From Terribacillus aidingensis (lineage in GTDB: Bacteria; Bacillota; Bacilli; Bacillales; Amphibacillaceae): DNA of 64,000 nucleotides. The notes below the pieces were generated by a model that made no database searches, was not told where the DNA came from, and saw only the letters and a program-made list of their open reading frames with translations. The stretch covers positions 230,222-294,221 of the forward strand of contig NZ_OBEK01000002.1 in the NCBI RefSeq assembly GCF_900215625.1, read 5' to 3'. Each line of letters begins with the position of its first letter. The stretch's first letter is position 1. A program made the position numbers and the translations under genes. Shown here piece after piece: positions 38,004-47,112 of this stretch.

Positions 38004-39425
38004 ATGAAGAAAAAGAAATATACCATGTTCGAGGATTTTGAAATAAGAGGGCACTGGTGGAGTCCATCCAATCCGGATGTTGTAATAGCTGGAAATTTAT
38101 ATTATAGCAGTGATGAAATAAGACTTGAATTATTTGGGACACTAAGTGATCCTATTTCAGATATAAACAGATACGATCTAATTCTAGGCCAGACCGAAAG
38201 AGGAAATATAACTTTGCAAAGTGGGTTCATAGCAAACCTGACTTTAGGAAGATATAATTCATCTATACTTGTTTTTAGAAAATTAATTATAGGCAAGCAT
38301 TTTACTAAAACTGAAGATATCAAATTTCATTCTTTATATGTTAATTATACTCATTTAGAAGAGTGGATGAGCCATAATCCTTTTACGGATGATATTGTTT
38401 TAGAAGAAAATAAATTAACCCAAGCAGGACTTACCTATGCGTATCCTCCTATATTTGAGGCACGTATAGAAAGCTTGAAGTCAACTATTAAAGCTAGTTA
38501 TAACTTCACAGCTAATCGAGAAAAACATATTAGAAGAATCTTTGAGCATACGAGTTCATTGAATATCATTCCGGATACTGAACAAAATATCGATTGGTTC
38601 TTAGATGTAACACAAGAACTTCAGTACTTACTTACTTTCCTTATGAATCGCCCTATTTCTGTTAAAAGAATTATTGCTAAAGGTGACATTGTTAATGAAG
38701 AGAGAAATGTAAGAGAAAGTATTGAGATATTTATAAAACCCGCTACAGAAAAAGAGGGGGCGGAAATTGACGCTAATGAAAGTTTTCTAAGCTTGAATCT
38801 AATAGAAGAAAAAATAGCCGAAATACTGTCTGCTTGGTTTAATGATGAAGAGATTAAACCGCCAAGAAATATTCTAATGCGTATTTTATATTCAAAAGCA
38901 GTTGATGGAGAGACTACATTTTTAGATTATTCAAAGGCCATAGAAAGTTTCCATCGAAATACATCTGGAGATGCTGGGAAATTTATGGATGATGATGGTT
39001 ACAAGTTAATTAAGGATAGTATGATTAATGCTATTCCAGAAGGAACAGATATAAACCTTATTAACAAACTTAAAAGTACCCTTGATTATGCACATCACTT
39101 TGGTTTTCGACGTAGAGTAAAAGAGTTGCTTCTTGGATTACCACAAGAATTAAAAGATATAATGTTTGAAAGTCCAAAAAAATTAAAAAATGTTCCAGTT
39201 GATATAACCAATACAAGAGATTACTATACTCACCTAGGTGAGTTACCCAGTTACTACTATAAAGGCTGGGAATTATTATTTACTAATCAACGCTTATATG
39301 CTGTGCTATTTTATCGAATTAGTCAGAGGCTTAACATTAAAGACGACATTATTTTTTCGGTAATAAAGAACAATGATAATCTAATGTATTGGCTGAAAAC
39401 TGCAAAATCAGAATTGAAAAATTAA
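38004..39425 (+). CDS. ApeA-like HEPN-domain protein (candidate anti-phage RNase)
   Basis: The protein has about 473 residues. Its N-terminus (FEIRGHWWSPSNPDVVIAGNL, then LELFGTL) resembles the ApeA N-terminal domain, and the C-terminal region is helical with TRDYYTHLGE, an Rx4H motif (R-D-Y-Y-T-H) typical of HEPN ribonucleases. ApeA proteins are single-gene phage-defence factors thought to act by RNA cleavage. The assignment rests on motif and architecture, not on a search. Start ATG 38004 follows AGGTGG by 8 nt; GTG 37992 is an alternative. It is the first cargo gene after the integrase, and transcribed away from it. Confidence 0.7.
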   Translation: MKKKKYTMFEDFEIRGHWWSPSNPDVVIAGNLYYSSDEIRLELFGTLSDPISDINRYDLILGQTERGNITLQSGFIANLTLGRYNSSILVFRKLIIGKHFTKTEDIKFHSLYVNYTHLEEWMSHNPFTDDIVLEENKLTQAGLTYAYPPIFEARIESLKSTIKASYNFTANREKHIRRIFEHTSSLNIIPDTEQNIDWFLDVTQELQYLLTFLMNRPISVKRIIAKGDIVNEERNVRESIEIFIKPATEKEGAEIDANESFLSLNLIEEKIAEILSAWFNDEEIKPPRNILMRILYSKAVDGETTFLDYSKAIESFHRNTSGDAGKFMDDDGYKLIKDSMINAIPEGTDINLINKLKSTLDYAHHFGFRRRVKELLLGLPQELKDIMFESPKKLKNVPVDITNTRDYYTHLGELPSYYYKGWELLFTNQRLYAVLFYRISQRLNIKDDIIFSVIKNNDNLMYWLKTAKSELKN

Positions 39426-39476
39426 GGTGGCATTATCAATACATCAGAATCACTGTTAAAGAGAACGGAGTGCAAT

Positions 39477-40133
39477 ATGAAGATAAGTGATTATATAAAT
39501 ATTATACTCGCGATTATAACTTTATTTAGTATGATAATTACCTTTTTTACTCTGCGATACGCAAAGAGAACCCTTACTGCAACTGATGCACCAAGGGTAG
39601 GTATATTTAATTATTTCGAAAGTGAGAAAGAGAATGGATTAAATATTGGAGTTCATATAGTGAACTACGGTAGGGGTATAGCGCGAAAGACATTTCTCTT
39701 AATTGTAATGAAAGATACTCGAAAATCTTTCTATCTTTCAAAACCAGTTAATAACTTAAAATTTGAAGAACAGGCTGAGATTGAGATTCCACTAAGAATT
39801 GATGAGGATATTACTAATCAACATCTGAAGAATTTCGATCGATATAAAGGAAGTGCTGTTTATGTCATCTCTCAAGATTACTTTGGAAATATATATAGCA
39901 CTAAAATAGCGGAGGAATTCAAAAGAAGACGCTTATCTTCTTTTGACCCACCAGCAAAACAGTATGGACGGTTTTATCCTAGAAATATAAAAATTCGAAG
40001 ATGGATGGAGAAATCATTTAAGTCTAAAATGTCTTATGAAGCAAGAGACGCACGAATTGAAAAAAGGGCTTTTGCTGAAGCAAATTCACATCTTTCTCAA
40101 GCAGAGTTAAAGAAGATCATCGGTGAGGAATGA
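39477..40133 (+). CDS. Uncharacterised single-pass membrane protein
   Basis: I do not recognise a family. The 218-residue protein starts with one membrane helix (residues about 6-28, YINIILAIITLFSMIITFFTL). A soluble domain follows with a beta-sheet-like pattern (VGIFNYFESEKENGLNIGVHIVNYGRGIARK) and then a basic, helical C-terminal tail. It has its own RBS (AACGGAG) 51 nt after the ApeA-like gene, so it may be co-transcribed. The intracellular domain could sense or tether something, but no function can be assigned. Confidence 0.65.
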   Translation: MKISDYINIILAIITLFSMIITFFTLRYAKRTLTATDAPRVGIFNYFESEKENGLNIGVHIVNYGRGIARKTFLLIVMKDTRKSFYLSKPVNNLKFEEQAEIEIPLRIDEDITNQHLKNFDRYKGSAVYVISQDYFGNIYSTKIAEEFKRRRLSSFDPPAKQYGRFYPRNIKIRRWMEKSFKSKMSYEARDARIEKRAFAEANSHLSQAELKKIIGEE

Positions 40134-40220
40134 ATTTAACTTTTAGTGTAGAGATGTAGTCAATAGAAATATTTTATCATTGCATAAGTTACTAATTATA
40201 GTGTGTTATTGGTGGACTGG

Positions 40221-40248
40221 GCGTTGATCAAGTGATTAACGCTTTTTA
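40221..40248 (+). terminator. Terminator after the 39.5 kb membrane protein gene
   Basis: A 9-bp stem with one G-U pair (GCGTTGATC with GATTAACGC) and a 4-nt loop is followed by T5. Confidence 0.75.
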
Positions 40249-40304
40249 AGATATAAATAAATTATTAGTATTCAGTTAACGGGATTATTTAAGGAGTAAA
40301 ATAA

Positions 40305-40940
40305 ATGAGTAATACTATCTTCTCTTTATCAATGATAGAGGCAAAAAATATCTTAAATCAGGTGGGAGAAACATTAAAAAAAGATTTGTTCATCCCATTC
40401 TTTAAAAGTATTAAAGATGAGTACCGTCTTGGAGTAATTCAAGAAAAGACACCTAAGATTTTTGCAAAGAAAATTAACACTATTGATGATCTGAATGAGT
40501 TCCCGAGTACCTCAGCAGGCCTTTATGTCATATTGACAGATTATAAGAAAGGTTATGTGGAGAATCCTTGTGACTTAAAAATAAAAGAATTAGAAAACGT
40601 TAAGGCGATATATAGAGGGCAAGCATCAGATGTACGCTTACGATTAAAAAGCCATTTGTTTCATGAATTATACGAGCAAGAGCGTATCAAGGACATAAAT
40701 AACGGCAATATAAGACATGATAATTATATAGTGTGTATGAAATTAGTTGATAGAAAAGAAGAAGGAATTAATCTACATAGAGATAAAGAACTCAAAAAAG
40801 CAAACTGGTATGTTATTTATCATGGATTAAGAGAGTCAAATCGATATATTAGAGAAAATGCTGAAGAAGCCTTTGATTTAGTATTCCACAAACCTATTTG
40901 TAGCAATGAAAAAGTTAAGGTAGTGGCTCAATTAAAGTGA
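40305..40940 (+). CDS. GIY-YIG-like nuclease domain protein
   Basis: The 211-residue protein has a GIY-YIG core: GLYVI (residues 72-76, the GIY strand), then IYRGQASDVRLRLKSHL (residues about 99-115). The latter supplies the YIG Tyr-x-Gly, the conserved Arg and the His position. A Glu-containing segment ENAEEAFDLVFHKPICSNE follows. About 65 helical residues precede the core. GIY-YIG enzymes cut DNA or RNA and occur in homing, restriction and repair proteins. This stand-alone form in a defence island is probably a nuclease effector (inference). RBS AAGGAG, 8 nt before ATG. Confidence 0.65.
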   Translation: MSNTIFSLSMIEAKNILNQVGETLKKDLFIPFFKSIKDEYRLGVIQEKTPKIFAKKINTIDDLNEFPSTSAGLYVILTDYKKGYVENPCDLKIKELENVKAIYRGQASDVRLRLKSHLFHELYEQERIKDINNGNIRHDNYIVCMKLVDRKEEGINLHRDKELKKANWYVIYHGLRESNRYIRENAEEAFDLVFHKPICSNEKVKVVAQLK

Positions 40941-41128
40941 GGAGCTTACCTTTTTTTGGGTGAAATCGAAAGATAAGCCGGCTGGACGTTCTAAATAGAG
41001 AACAAGAAGGAATCAGAACGGAATGTATTAGGGAGATAAGGGCAGTTACAGGAAGATAGAAACTATTAAGTGATCACAATGTTTAATGAAAAATGGATTA
41101 TTAGTTGGAAAAGATAAGGGAGAGCAAG

Positions 41129-41737
41129 ATGAATAATTTTGATTATAGCGCATTTCACTCATATATAAAGGGAAGTCCGATAGATAATCAGAAACATGTT
41201 GATTATTTGCGTAGTAGAAAATTGAAGTATATTAATCTTAAAGAATATGAACATATAAAAACAGAACAATATAAAGATGGTTATATTGTTCCAATGGATA
41301 AAGTTATAAATATCTTTCGATCAAATCACAAAGATATTGATGAAAGGAGTCTTTATGATTTGTTGAAAAATGGACATCATTTCAGACATTCATCATTACA
41401 TGATTTTTTCGAGAATGCTAATGCTACTTCCCTTCAGTCTTCAATAGATTGGTTGAAAAGTACAGAGTGTGCTTTTTCGGATTTATCTGCTGTTAATGGA
41501 TTAAGCGGTGAATTGCCAAGTGCAAGTTATTTTGAGGATGTAGATAAGTTTTTTATTAATACCGGTCAAAATCGTGCCTTCGCAGGGCTTCTTATTGGTG
41601 CAGAGGAATATAGAGTAGAGAGCATCTCATACTATCGAAGGCCTATAAAAAAAGAATCTGTGGTAATAGAACAACCAAGGAAACAAGCATTAGATAATAG
41701 TATTATAGGAAAACTGAAAAAATGGCTTAAATTATAA
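41129..41737 (+). CDS. Uncharacterised 202-residue protein
   Basis: No family recognised. The protein is soluble, rich in Lys, Ser, Asp and aromatic residues, and has no membrane segment or obvious catalytic motif. The start is ATG 41129 behind AAGGGAG. An in-frame TTG at 41105 would place the RBS inside the gene. The C-terminal end (SIIGKLKKWLKL) is a short amphipathic basic helix. It stands alone with about 190 nt of non-coding DNA before it and a terminator after it. Confidence 0.55.
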   Translation: MNNFDYSAFHSYIKGSPIDNQKHVDYLRSRKLKYINLKEYEHIKTEQYKDGYIVPMDKVINIFRSNHKDIDERSLYDLLKNGHHFRHSSLHDFFENANATSLQSSIDWLKSTECAFSDLSAVNGLSGELPSASYFEDVDKFFINTGQNRAFAGLLIGAEEYRVESISYYRRPIKKESVVIEQPRKQALDNSIIGKLKKWLKL

Positions 41738-41753
41738 TTAATAACGTTGTTGA

Positions 41754-41797
41754 GAAAGAAGGCATTACAATTGAATTTTGCTGATGCTTTCTTTTAC
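41754..41797 (+). terminator. Probable terminator
   Basis: An 11-bp stem with one G-U pair (AAAGAAGGCAT with ATGCTTTCTTT) around an 18-nt loop is followed by a short T run. The remainder to 41980 holds no gene that I can see. Confidence 0.55.
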
Positions 41798-41980
41798 CTT
41801 TTAAGTAACAGCGTGAACCGTATCATAAGTGAATAAAGTGTTTTGGCAACGAAATTTATTTGCTACTAGGAACAGGTTTAAGACGTAAAAACGATCTTCC
41901 CTATTCAACTTTGGATTCATAAGAGAAAGTAAAGTAAAGGGTTGTAAGAGAAAATTAATAATAAGAAAGAAGAGGGAAGC

Positions 41981-43924
41981 ATGGTAAAGGAGAGATATAG
42001 AGGTGTGGAATACTATAAAGAGCCTGATTTGGCAAAAGGATATATGCTAGACAAGGCTAAAGAAGTTTATGAAGAGTTGACGATTGGTCATGTAATAGAG
42101 AATATCAATGAAGCAATAGAATTATATAATATTAACAAGTATGTTAAGGACGATGCGTTACTTTTATATCTCGGTGAAGATAAAGAGGAATGGATTAGAG
42201 AAAAAAGTAGTATAGCTAATTCGTTAGTAGGTAAATATATTAATCAGCATTCAGATATCTTAGCCGAATATGAAGAGGTAGATCTCAGATATAAGGCACC
42301 TTTTTGGGAAATAGTAGAAAAAAGAAAGTTGAGTAATATTACAGAAAGCAGATTTAAGATGTTTCTTGATGAACTTGATGTATTTGCATGGCAAATATTT
42401 AAGCATCATAAACTTGTGATGCAATATGATGTGGAATTAAGAGAATATATGCTTAATAATTCAGAAGGTAGTACAAATTTACTTTTGGATAAATTTTTAT
42501 TAAAAAATAGGAGCGAACGACAGGAATCTTATTTACCACACTCATTAACTATAAAAGACAAGGAGCAGATTATTAGCACCTACCTAGATTTAGACAAGCC
42601 TAATTTAAATTACACCAGGCTTCTTAGTAATGTACAGAATACGAAAGAGTTTGCTTTGGATACTAGAGTTAAATTGAAAGCAAAGCGAGTAAGCGAAAGA
42701 CTTGAGAGTGGACTCTTTAAAGATGGTAGTGGAATGGGAACGGATATAGTAGTCGAGTTCAAAGAAAATGTAGAGGGTACTGTGAAGCAGCATTACTCAG
42801 TAAATAAAGTAGGAACAGAGGTTGATAAAGAATGGTTAGAATCCAATCTTGATAATCCAACTTTATTGAACAACTTTATATATATATTCGAGTTTGTAAA
42901 TAAAGATATAGTTTCTAAATTTCCATATAATGAAATATATGCAGGTTTCTTTGACAGATTTGGTTTTGCTCATGAAAAAGAATACAAGACCGGTACAGAT
43001 TTCTCAATAAGAGAATCTTTATCCTTAGCACAGATGCATGTATATTATTCATTTTTAAAGAGTAAAGACAAAGATCTAGAAGCAATAATTGAATGGTTCT
43101 TCAATGTTTATCTAAAAGAGGAATTCAATATTGAAGACTTCAACATTAAGCTACCGCCTATAGATAATCCGAATTTTGAAAAATGTAAATCTATATTTCC
43201 AACTATTGAAAGTATAATCAAGAAGTATAAGTTTTATATAGAGGATGGTTACATTGATGGAGAGCTAGTACAAATGGAAAGTAAGCCTTTGCCATTTTCT
43301 GAATGCCCAAGCATGACAAATAACAGATACGTGTATATAGCGCCAAATAATGATGAGGCTAGAATATTGAGAAATATTATGTTCTCTGACCAAAGTAACC
43401 TTACTTATTTCCCGAATTATGGCGATAGTCAATATAATACACTCATTGAAAGGTTAGAAACAGATAAGCTGTATTTACATGACATAGAGGGTTATCAAAA
43501 ACCGTCTTTAGATTGGCTTGTTGAGAACAAATTTGTAAAGATAAACGACGATAATGAAGTAGTGATGGTTAATAGGAATAGAATATTTATATATTATCTT
43601 ATCCATATAAACGGTGTAGTTGTAACTAATAAGCTACCTACTCCTTTAAAGCGAGAAGTGGATAAGTTATTAAATGAAACAGCTTTAGTTTCTGAAAATA
43701 CATTATTATCAAGGCAAGAATCGGATTATATAGATTACTATCTGAATAAAAGTAAATTTATAAATGGTTATGACTTAAGGAACAAATATTTACATGGTAC
43801 ATCTTCTGGCTATGAGAATGAAAATGAGCATTATGTAAATTATCTGCATGCTCTTAGAATATTAATAACGATTATGATAAAGATAAATGATGATCTTTGC
43901 ACAGCGAAGGTTGAGGGTGATTAA
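41981..43924 (+). CDS. Large uncharacterised protein with C-terminal HEPN-like motif
   Basis: This 647-residue soluble protein has no recognised N-terminal domain. The last 60 residues contain GYDLRNKYLHGTSS, an RNx3H arrangement (R-N-K-Y-L-H) that is the active-site signature of HEPN ribonucleases, in a helical context (LHALRILITIMIKI). Similar large proteins ending in such a helical domain occur in defence islands. RBS AGAGGGAAG, 4 nt before ATG. A degenerate SEC-C-like mini-ORF begins one base after its stop, suggesting that the C-terminus once continued or was followed by a SEC-C zinc domain. Confidence 0.65.
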   Translation: MVKERYRGVEYYKEPDLAKGYMLDKAKEVYEELTIGHVIENINEAIELYNINKYVKDDALLLYLGEDKEEWIREKSSIANSLVGKYINQHSDILAEYEEVDLRYKAPFWEIVEKRKLSNITESRFKMFLDELDVFAWQIFKHHKLVMQYDVELREYMLNNSEGSTNLLLDKFLLKNRSERQESYLPHSLTIKDKEQIISTYLDLDKPNLNYTRLLSNVQNTKEFALDTRVKLKAKRVSERLESGLFKDGSGMGTDIVVEFKENVEGTVKQHYSVNKVGTEVDKEWLESNLDNPTLLNNFIYIFEFVNKDIVSKFPYNEIYAGFFDRFGFAHEKEYKTGTDFSIRESLSLAQMHVYYSFLKSKDKDLEAIIEWFFNVYLKEEFNIEDFNIKLPPIDNPNFEKCKSIFPTIESIIKKYKFYIEDGYIDGELVQMESKPLPFSECPSMTNNRYVYIAPNNDEARILRNIMFSDQSNLTYFPNYGDSQYNTLIERLETDKLYLHDIEGYQKPSLDWLVENKFVKINDDNEVVMVNRNRIFIYYLIHINGVVVTNKLPTPLKREVDKLLNETALVSENTLLSRQESDYIDYYLNKSKFINGYDLRNKYLHGTSSGYENENEHYVNYLHALRILITIMIKINDDLCTAKVEGD

Positions 43925-43925
43925 T

Positions 43926-44000
43926 ATGAACACAGGAAGAAACGATCCAGGTACTTGCGGCAGGGAAAAATTTGTAAGCATCAAGTTAATAGGATATTAG
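43926..44000 (+). pseudogene. Decayed SEC-C zinc-motif remnant
   Basis: Translation from ATG 43926 gives TGRNDPGTCGREKF, close to the SEC-C signature GRNDPCxCGSGKKF. The first Cys is replaced by Gly. A small deletion shifts the frame so that the expected K-C-H continuation (CKHQVNRIL) appears in another frame at about 43974. The ORF then ends after 24 codons. I read it as a broken SEC-C tail of the preceding gene family, not an active protein. Confidence 0.5.
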
Positions 44001-44013
44001 ACAATAAAATTAA

Positions 44014-44037
44014 GGCGCTCTTCCTGGGCGTCTTTTT
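44014..44037 (+). terminator. Terminator after the HEPN-like gene
   Basis: A 7-bp stem with two G-U pairs (GGCGCTC with GGGCGTC) and loop TTCCT is followed by T5. Confidence 0.75.
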
Positions 44038-44104
44038 ATGTTATTTTCTTAAATGTTGTAAATCTCACATCTAAATCCGATAAACAGTTATAGGAGGAGA
44101 TATA

Positions 44105-44305
44105 ATGAAAAAGTTTGAATACGCTAGTCTTTATCTTGAACCAACGAGTGATGATTTCGAGGAGACTATAAATGATCTAAATAAATACGGCGAACGTGGA
44201 TGGGAACTTGTATCAACTATGCCTATAAATGGTCCTGTGCCTCACTTAGGAACTTCAGAAACAGTTCAGATGAGGTTTTACTTTAAACGAGAAATACAGG
44301 ATTAA
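44105..44305 (+). CDS. DUF4177 family small protein
   Basis: This 66-residue protein has the DUF4177 pattern: KFEYASLYLE at the N-terminus, LNKYGERGWELVSTMP in the middle, then a beta strand MRFYFKRE. These small alpha/beta proteins are common in Firmicutes chromosomes and mobile elements, and their role is unknown. RBS AGGAGGAGA, 5 nt before ATG; own terminator follows. Confidence 0.8.
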   Translation: MKKFEYASLYLEPTSDDFEETINDLNKYGERGWELVSTMPINGPVPHLGTSETVQMRFYFKREIQD

Positions 44306-44308
44306 GTT

Positions 44309-44336
44309 AAGCAGCATCCAATTGGCTGCTTTTTTA
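44309..44336 (+). terminator. Terminator after the DUF4177 gene
   Basis: AAGCAGC and GCTGCTT around a 9-nt loop are followed by T5. Confidence 0.85.
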
Positions 44337-44692
44337 TTTGAATGGTATTCATCGAAGAAGAGAACTGTATTTAATTCTTAATAAAACACGAATTTTATTT
44401 GAATTTATCAATAAGTGCATTAAGTAATATAGTTTATATATAGGATGGAATGACTTAATTGGATGTTATCCATTTGCTTTTAGAATTTATTAATGAAACA
44501 GAAAATGAAGAAATACCTCTAAATGATGAGCAAGTAGATACATAAATGCACAGTACAGTTGAAGAAGGAAGGTCAGTAACATAAACTATATATGTACATA
44601 GTTATAAAACGATTGCTAGAAAAGAACTCTATACCTGGTTCAATAATTAAGAGATAGGATACGTTTCCTGGAAGGAATGAAAGAAAATTAAT
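44337..44692. other. AT-rich gap without a recognisable gene
   Basis: No gene is supported. A short open stretch at about 44461-44545 (reading LLLEFINETENEEIPLNDEQ) without an RBS could be a gene fragment, but I cannot place it in any family. Confidence 0.4.
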
Positions 44693-45028
44693 ATGAGTGA
44701 AACAATGCAGCGGATTAATCAATTTAGAGATGAGCGCAACTGGCGGCAATTTCATAATGAAAAAGATCTGGCCATTTCCATCTCTTTAGAAGCAAATGAA
44801 TTATTGGAATTATTTCAATGGAAAACACCAGAGGAAACCAAGGAAGATCCTGAGCGACTAAAAGAAGAACTGGCAGACGTGCTGATTTACTCCTATATGA
44901 TGGCAGACAATCTAGAATTTGATATTGAGGAAATTATCGCTGAGAAATTGATGAAAAATGCCCGAAAATATCCAGTAACCAAAAGTTTCAATCAAAAAAA
45001 GAAATATAATGAATTGGATGAGGATTAA
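44693..45028 (+). CDS. MazG-like nucleotide pyrophosphohydrolase
   Basis: This 111-residue all-helical protein of the MazG/RS21-C6 type has the EExxE-type metal motif in SLEANELLELFQW (residues about 31-43) and the second helix ELADVLIYSYMMAD with E and D ligands. NARKYP follows near the end. Such enzymes hydrolyse (d)NTPs to monophosphates. It ends 2 nt before the GIY-YIG/DUF2075 helicase gene, so the two are a translationally coupled pair. Nucleotide depletion or sanitising coupled to the nuclease-helicase is a reasonable hypothesis. Confidence 0.88.
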   Translation: MSETMQRINQFRDERNWRQFHNEKDLAISISLEANELLELFQWKTPEETKEDPERLKEELADVLIYSYMMADNLEFDIEEIIAEKLMKNARKYPVTKSFNQKKKYNELDED

Positions 45029-45030
45029 GC

Positions 45031-46779
45031 ATGGCAAAGTACCACTGTATAACATTAAAAGTAAAAAAAGGGGAATTGGAAGGATTCGATAAACTTCGCC
45101 AGCCTGAACAAAATATTCTTAGAAATGGTAATGTCGTTTATATCTACAAAGATACGAAGTCAAAAAAGGTTTACATTGGACAAACGAAACACTTTACGAA
45201 GCGGAATAGGCAGCACTACAATGGTCAAGATGAAAAGTTTAATATAGTAGCAGATTTTGACCAAGTAATTGTTCTTATATCATCCTATTTCAATGGATCG
45301 GCCTTAGATGATGTCGAAAGCCAGCTGATAACTTACTTTATGGCTGATAATCCAAAATCTAAAAAGCAACTGGTTCAATATGATAATGATGAGATTATGA
45401 ATCGAACCTATGGTAACAGTGTTAATGACTACCGTGAGCGAGAAAAGGTTGCTTCAGAAGTAATCTTGCCTTTTTGGGAAAAAGAGCTATACCCAAATGG
45501 ATGGGTAAGCACAAAGACTTTAGAGGAATTGCGCAATGGTGCACTGGTTAAATATAGTCCAATCAAAGAATTAACATACCAACAAATGAACTATCTTGAA
45601 GAGATTCTATCAAACCCTGATAAAAGCATGGTGATTAATGGAGATGCAGGGACTGGTAAAACCGTGTTGTTGACTCATTTGGTCGCTAAGCTATTGAAAG
45701 AAAAACCTAATGAGCGAATTGCAGTCGTTATACAACCTAATTGGATTAAAACTGCAAAAGAAATTTTTAGAGTATATGGGATGAACAGCAGTAACCTGAC
45801 AATTGCTACCTCGACACAGTTGATTAATGCCGCTGAAGATTATGATGTTGTAATTGTTGACGAATCTCATAAGCTTTCTAGAAAATTTTCCAAGCAAATG
45901 GCTTCTTTTAATAATGTGTATAAGGGGAGATTTGCCCGGGATGGGAATCACTTGGAAGCTTTAAGAAAAATAGGCCGACAAATGGTTTTAATGTATGACG
46001 TATTGCAAGCTATTCGACCTGCTAATATGACACGTGCGCAATTCAATGAAGCAACCAAAGACTTTGAACAGAGATATTTAACAACTCAATTTAGAATTCA
46101 AGCTCCAGCAGGAAAGAACTATTCATCTGAAGACTTCGTTAATGGCATTAAATATCTTTTGTATAAGGATACAGGTCTATTAAAACAAACCAATTTCAAC
46201 CCTGATTTTGACAGAACTGTGTTCCACGATAGAGATTCTGATGCTTATTTTGGTTACTTTGAAACAGAACCTTTAAAGAATTTAATTCATTGGGTAGAAG
46301 AAGATAGAAATTTCAATCCTGAACATATAAACCGCGTACTAGGTGGATTAGTTGAACCTTGGAAGCAGGCTGATGGCAAAGATCCGTCAATAACTCATTG
46401 GCACGAGGGGAATATCAAACGAAGATGGAATTCTACTCAAGAAAATTGGATTAATACAGAAGATGACGATGCTGAGGATCAGATTGGCTCCGTCTTTGCA
46501 GTCCAAGGTATAGATTTGAATAAAGTCGGTGTTTTAGTCGGCAATGATCTTCAAGTCGATGCAAAGGGACGGTTATTCGGTAATCCAGTGAATTTTCATA
46601 ATGTAAATGGCAAGTTCTCAAAAGACGATGATAGCCCTGAAAATGCACAAGAGTTTACATTATTTGTGTTAAACATTTACTATATTCTGATGACTAGAGG
46701 AATAGATGGGATTCGGCTGGGATTCTGGAAAAATGATGCGTTTAAAAAGTATATGAAGGAAATATTGGAAATTATATAA
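45031..46779 (+). CDS. GIY-YIG nuclease fused to DUF2075 (Schlafen-type SF1) helicase
   Basis: The 582-residue protein has a GIY-YIG nuclease at residues 33-125: VVYIYKDTKSKKVYIGQT, then Arg in FTKRNRQHY, and the catalytic Glu in LDDVESQLITYF. The ATPase is of DUF2075 type: Walker A NGDAGTGKTVL (residues about 203-213), Walker B VVIVDESHKL, and the C-terminal DUF2075 signatures VFAVQGIDLNKVGVLVG and YYILMTRGIDGIRLG. It likely loads on nucleic acid and cuts it in an ATP-dependent way. Paired with the upstream MazG-like gene and located in a defence island. I know the domain families but not a named system with this pair. Confidence 0.85.
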   Translation: MAKYHCITLKVKKGELEGFDKLRQPEQNILRNGNVVYIYKDTKSKKVYIGQTKHFTKRNRQHYNGQDEKFNIVADFDQVIVLISSYFNGSALDDVESQLITYFMADNPKSKKQLVQYDNDEIMNRTYGNSVNDYREREKVASEVILPFWEKELYPNGWVSTKTLEELRNGALVKYSPIKELTYQQMNYLEEILSNPDKSMVINGDAGTGKTVLLTHLVAKLLKEKPNERIAVVIQPNWIKTAKEIFRVYGMNSSNLTIATSTQLINAAEDYDVVIVDESHKLSRKFSKQMASFNNVYKGRFARDGNHLEALRKIGRQMVLMYDVLQAIRPANMTRAQFNEATKDFEQRYLTTQFRIQAPAGKNYSSEDFVNGIKYLLYKDTGLLKQTNFNPDFDRTVFHDRDSDAYFGYFETEPLKNLIHWVEEDRNFNPEHINRVLGGLVEPWKQADGKDPSITHWHEGNIKRRWNSTQENWINTEDDDAEDQIGSVFAVQGIDLNKVGVLVGNDLQVDAKGRLFGNPVNFHNVNGKFSKDDDSPENAQEFTLFVLNIYYILMTRGIDGIRLGFWKNDAFKKYMKEILEII

Positions 46780-46822
46780 GTATCTGATACTTGCACATTC
46801 TAATTTTTAACACATATTTCTC

Positions 46823-46850
46823 AAAGACCGCTGTAAAGGTGGTCTTTAAA
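46823..46850 (+). terminator. Terminator after the GIY-YIG/DUF2075 gene
   Basis: AAAGACCGC and GTGGTCTTT, a 9-bp stem with one G-U pair, followed by AAATTT. Beyond it, to 47112, no gene is visible; AGTAGAG/CTCTACT near 46950-46990 is another weak inverted repeat. Confidence 0.6.
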
Positions 46851-47112
46851 TTTATTAACATACAGAACGTTAATCATATATGATGAGTTTTTTTTACCTC
46901 TAGCTATAGAATAACCAGTGACATGTTCACGATTGTTTCAGCATGAAAAAAGTAGAGAGCTACTAGGTAACAGCGTGCCATTCCTCTACTAAATTGTACT
47001 TTTGTAGGCTTTTATTTCTACTTAAATTGATCTTATCTAAAAATTTTATTATGTATAATAATAGATAATTATTTTATGTGTTTTGAATAATTGGGACTGG
47101 AGTAATTTATAT

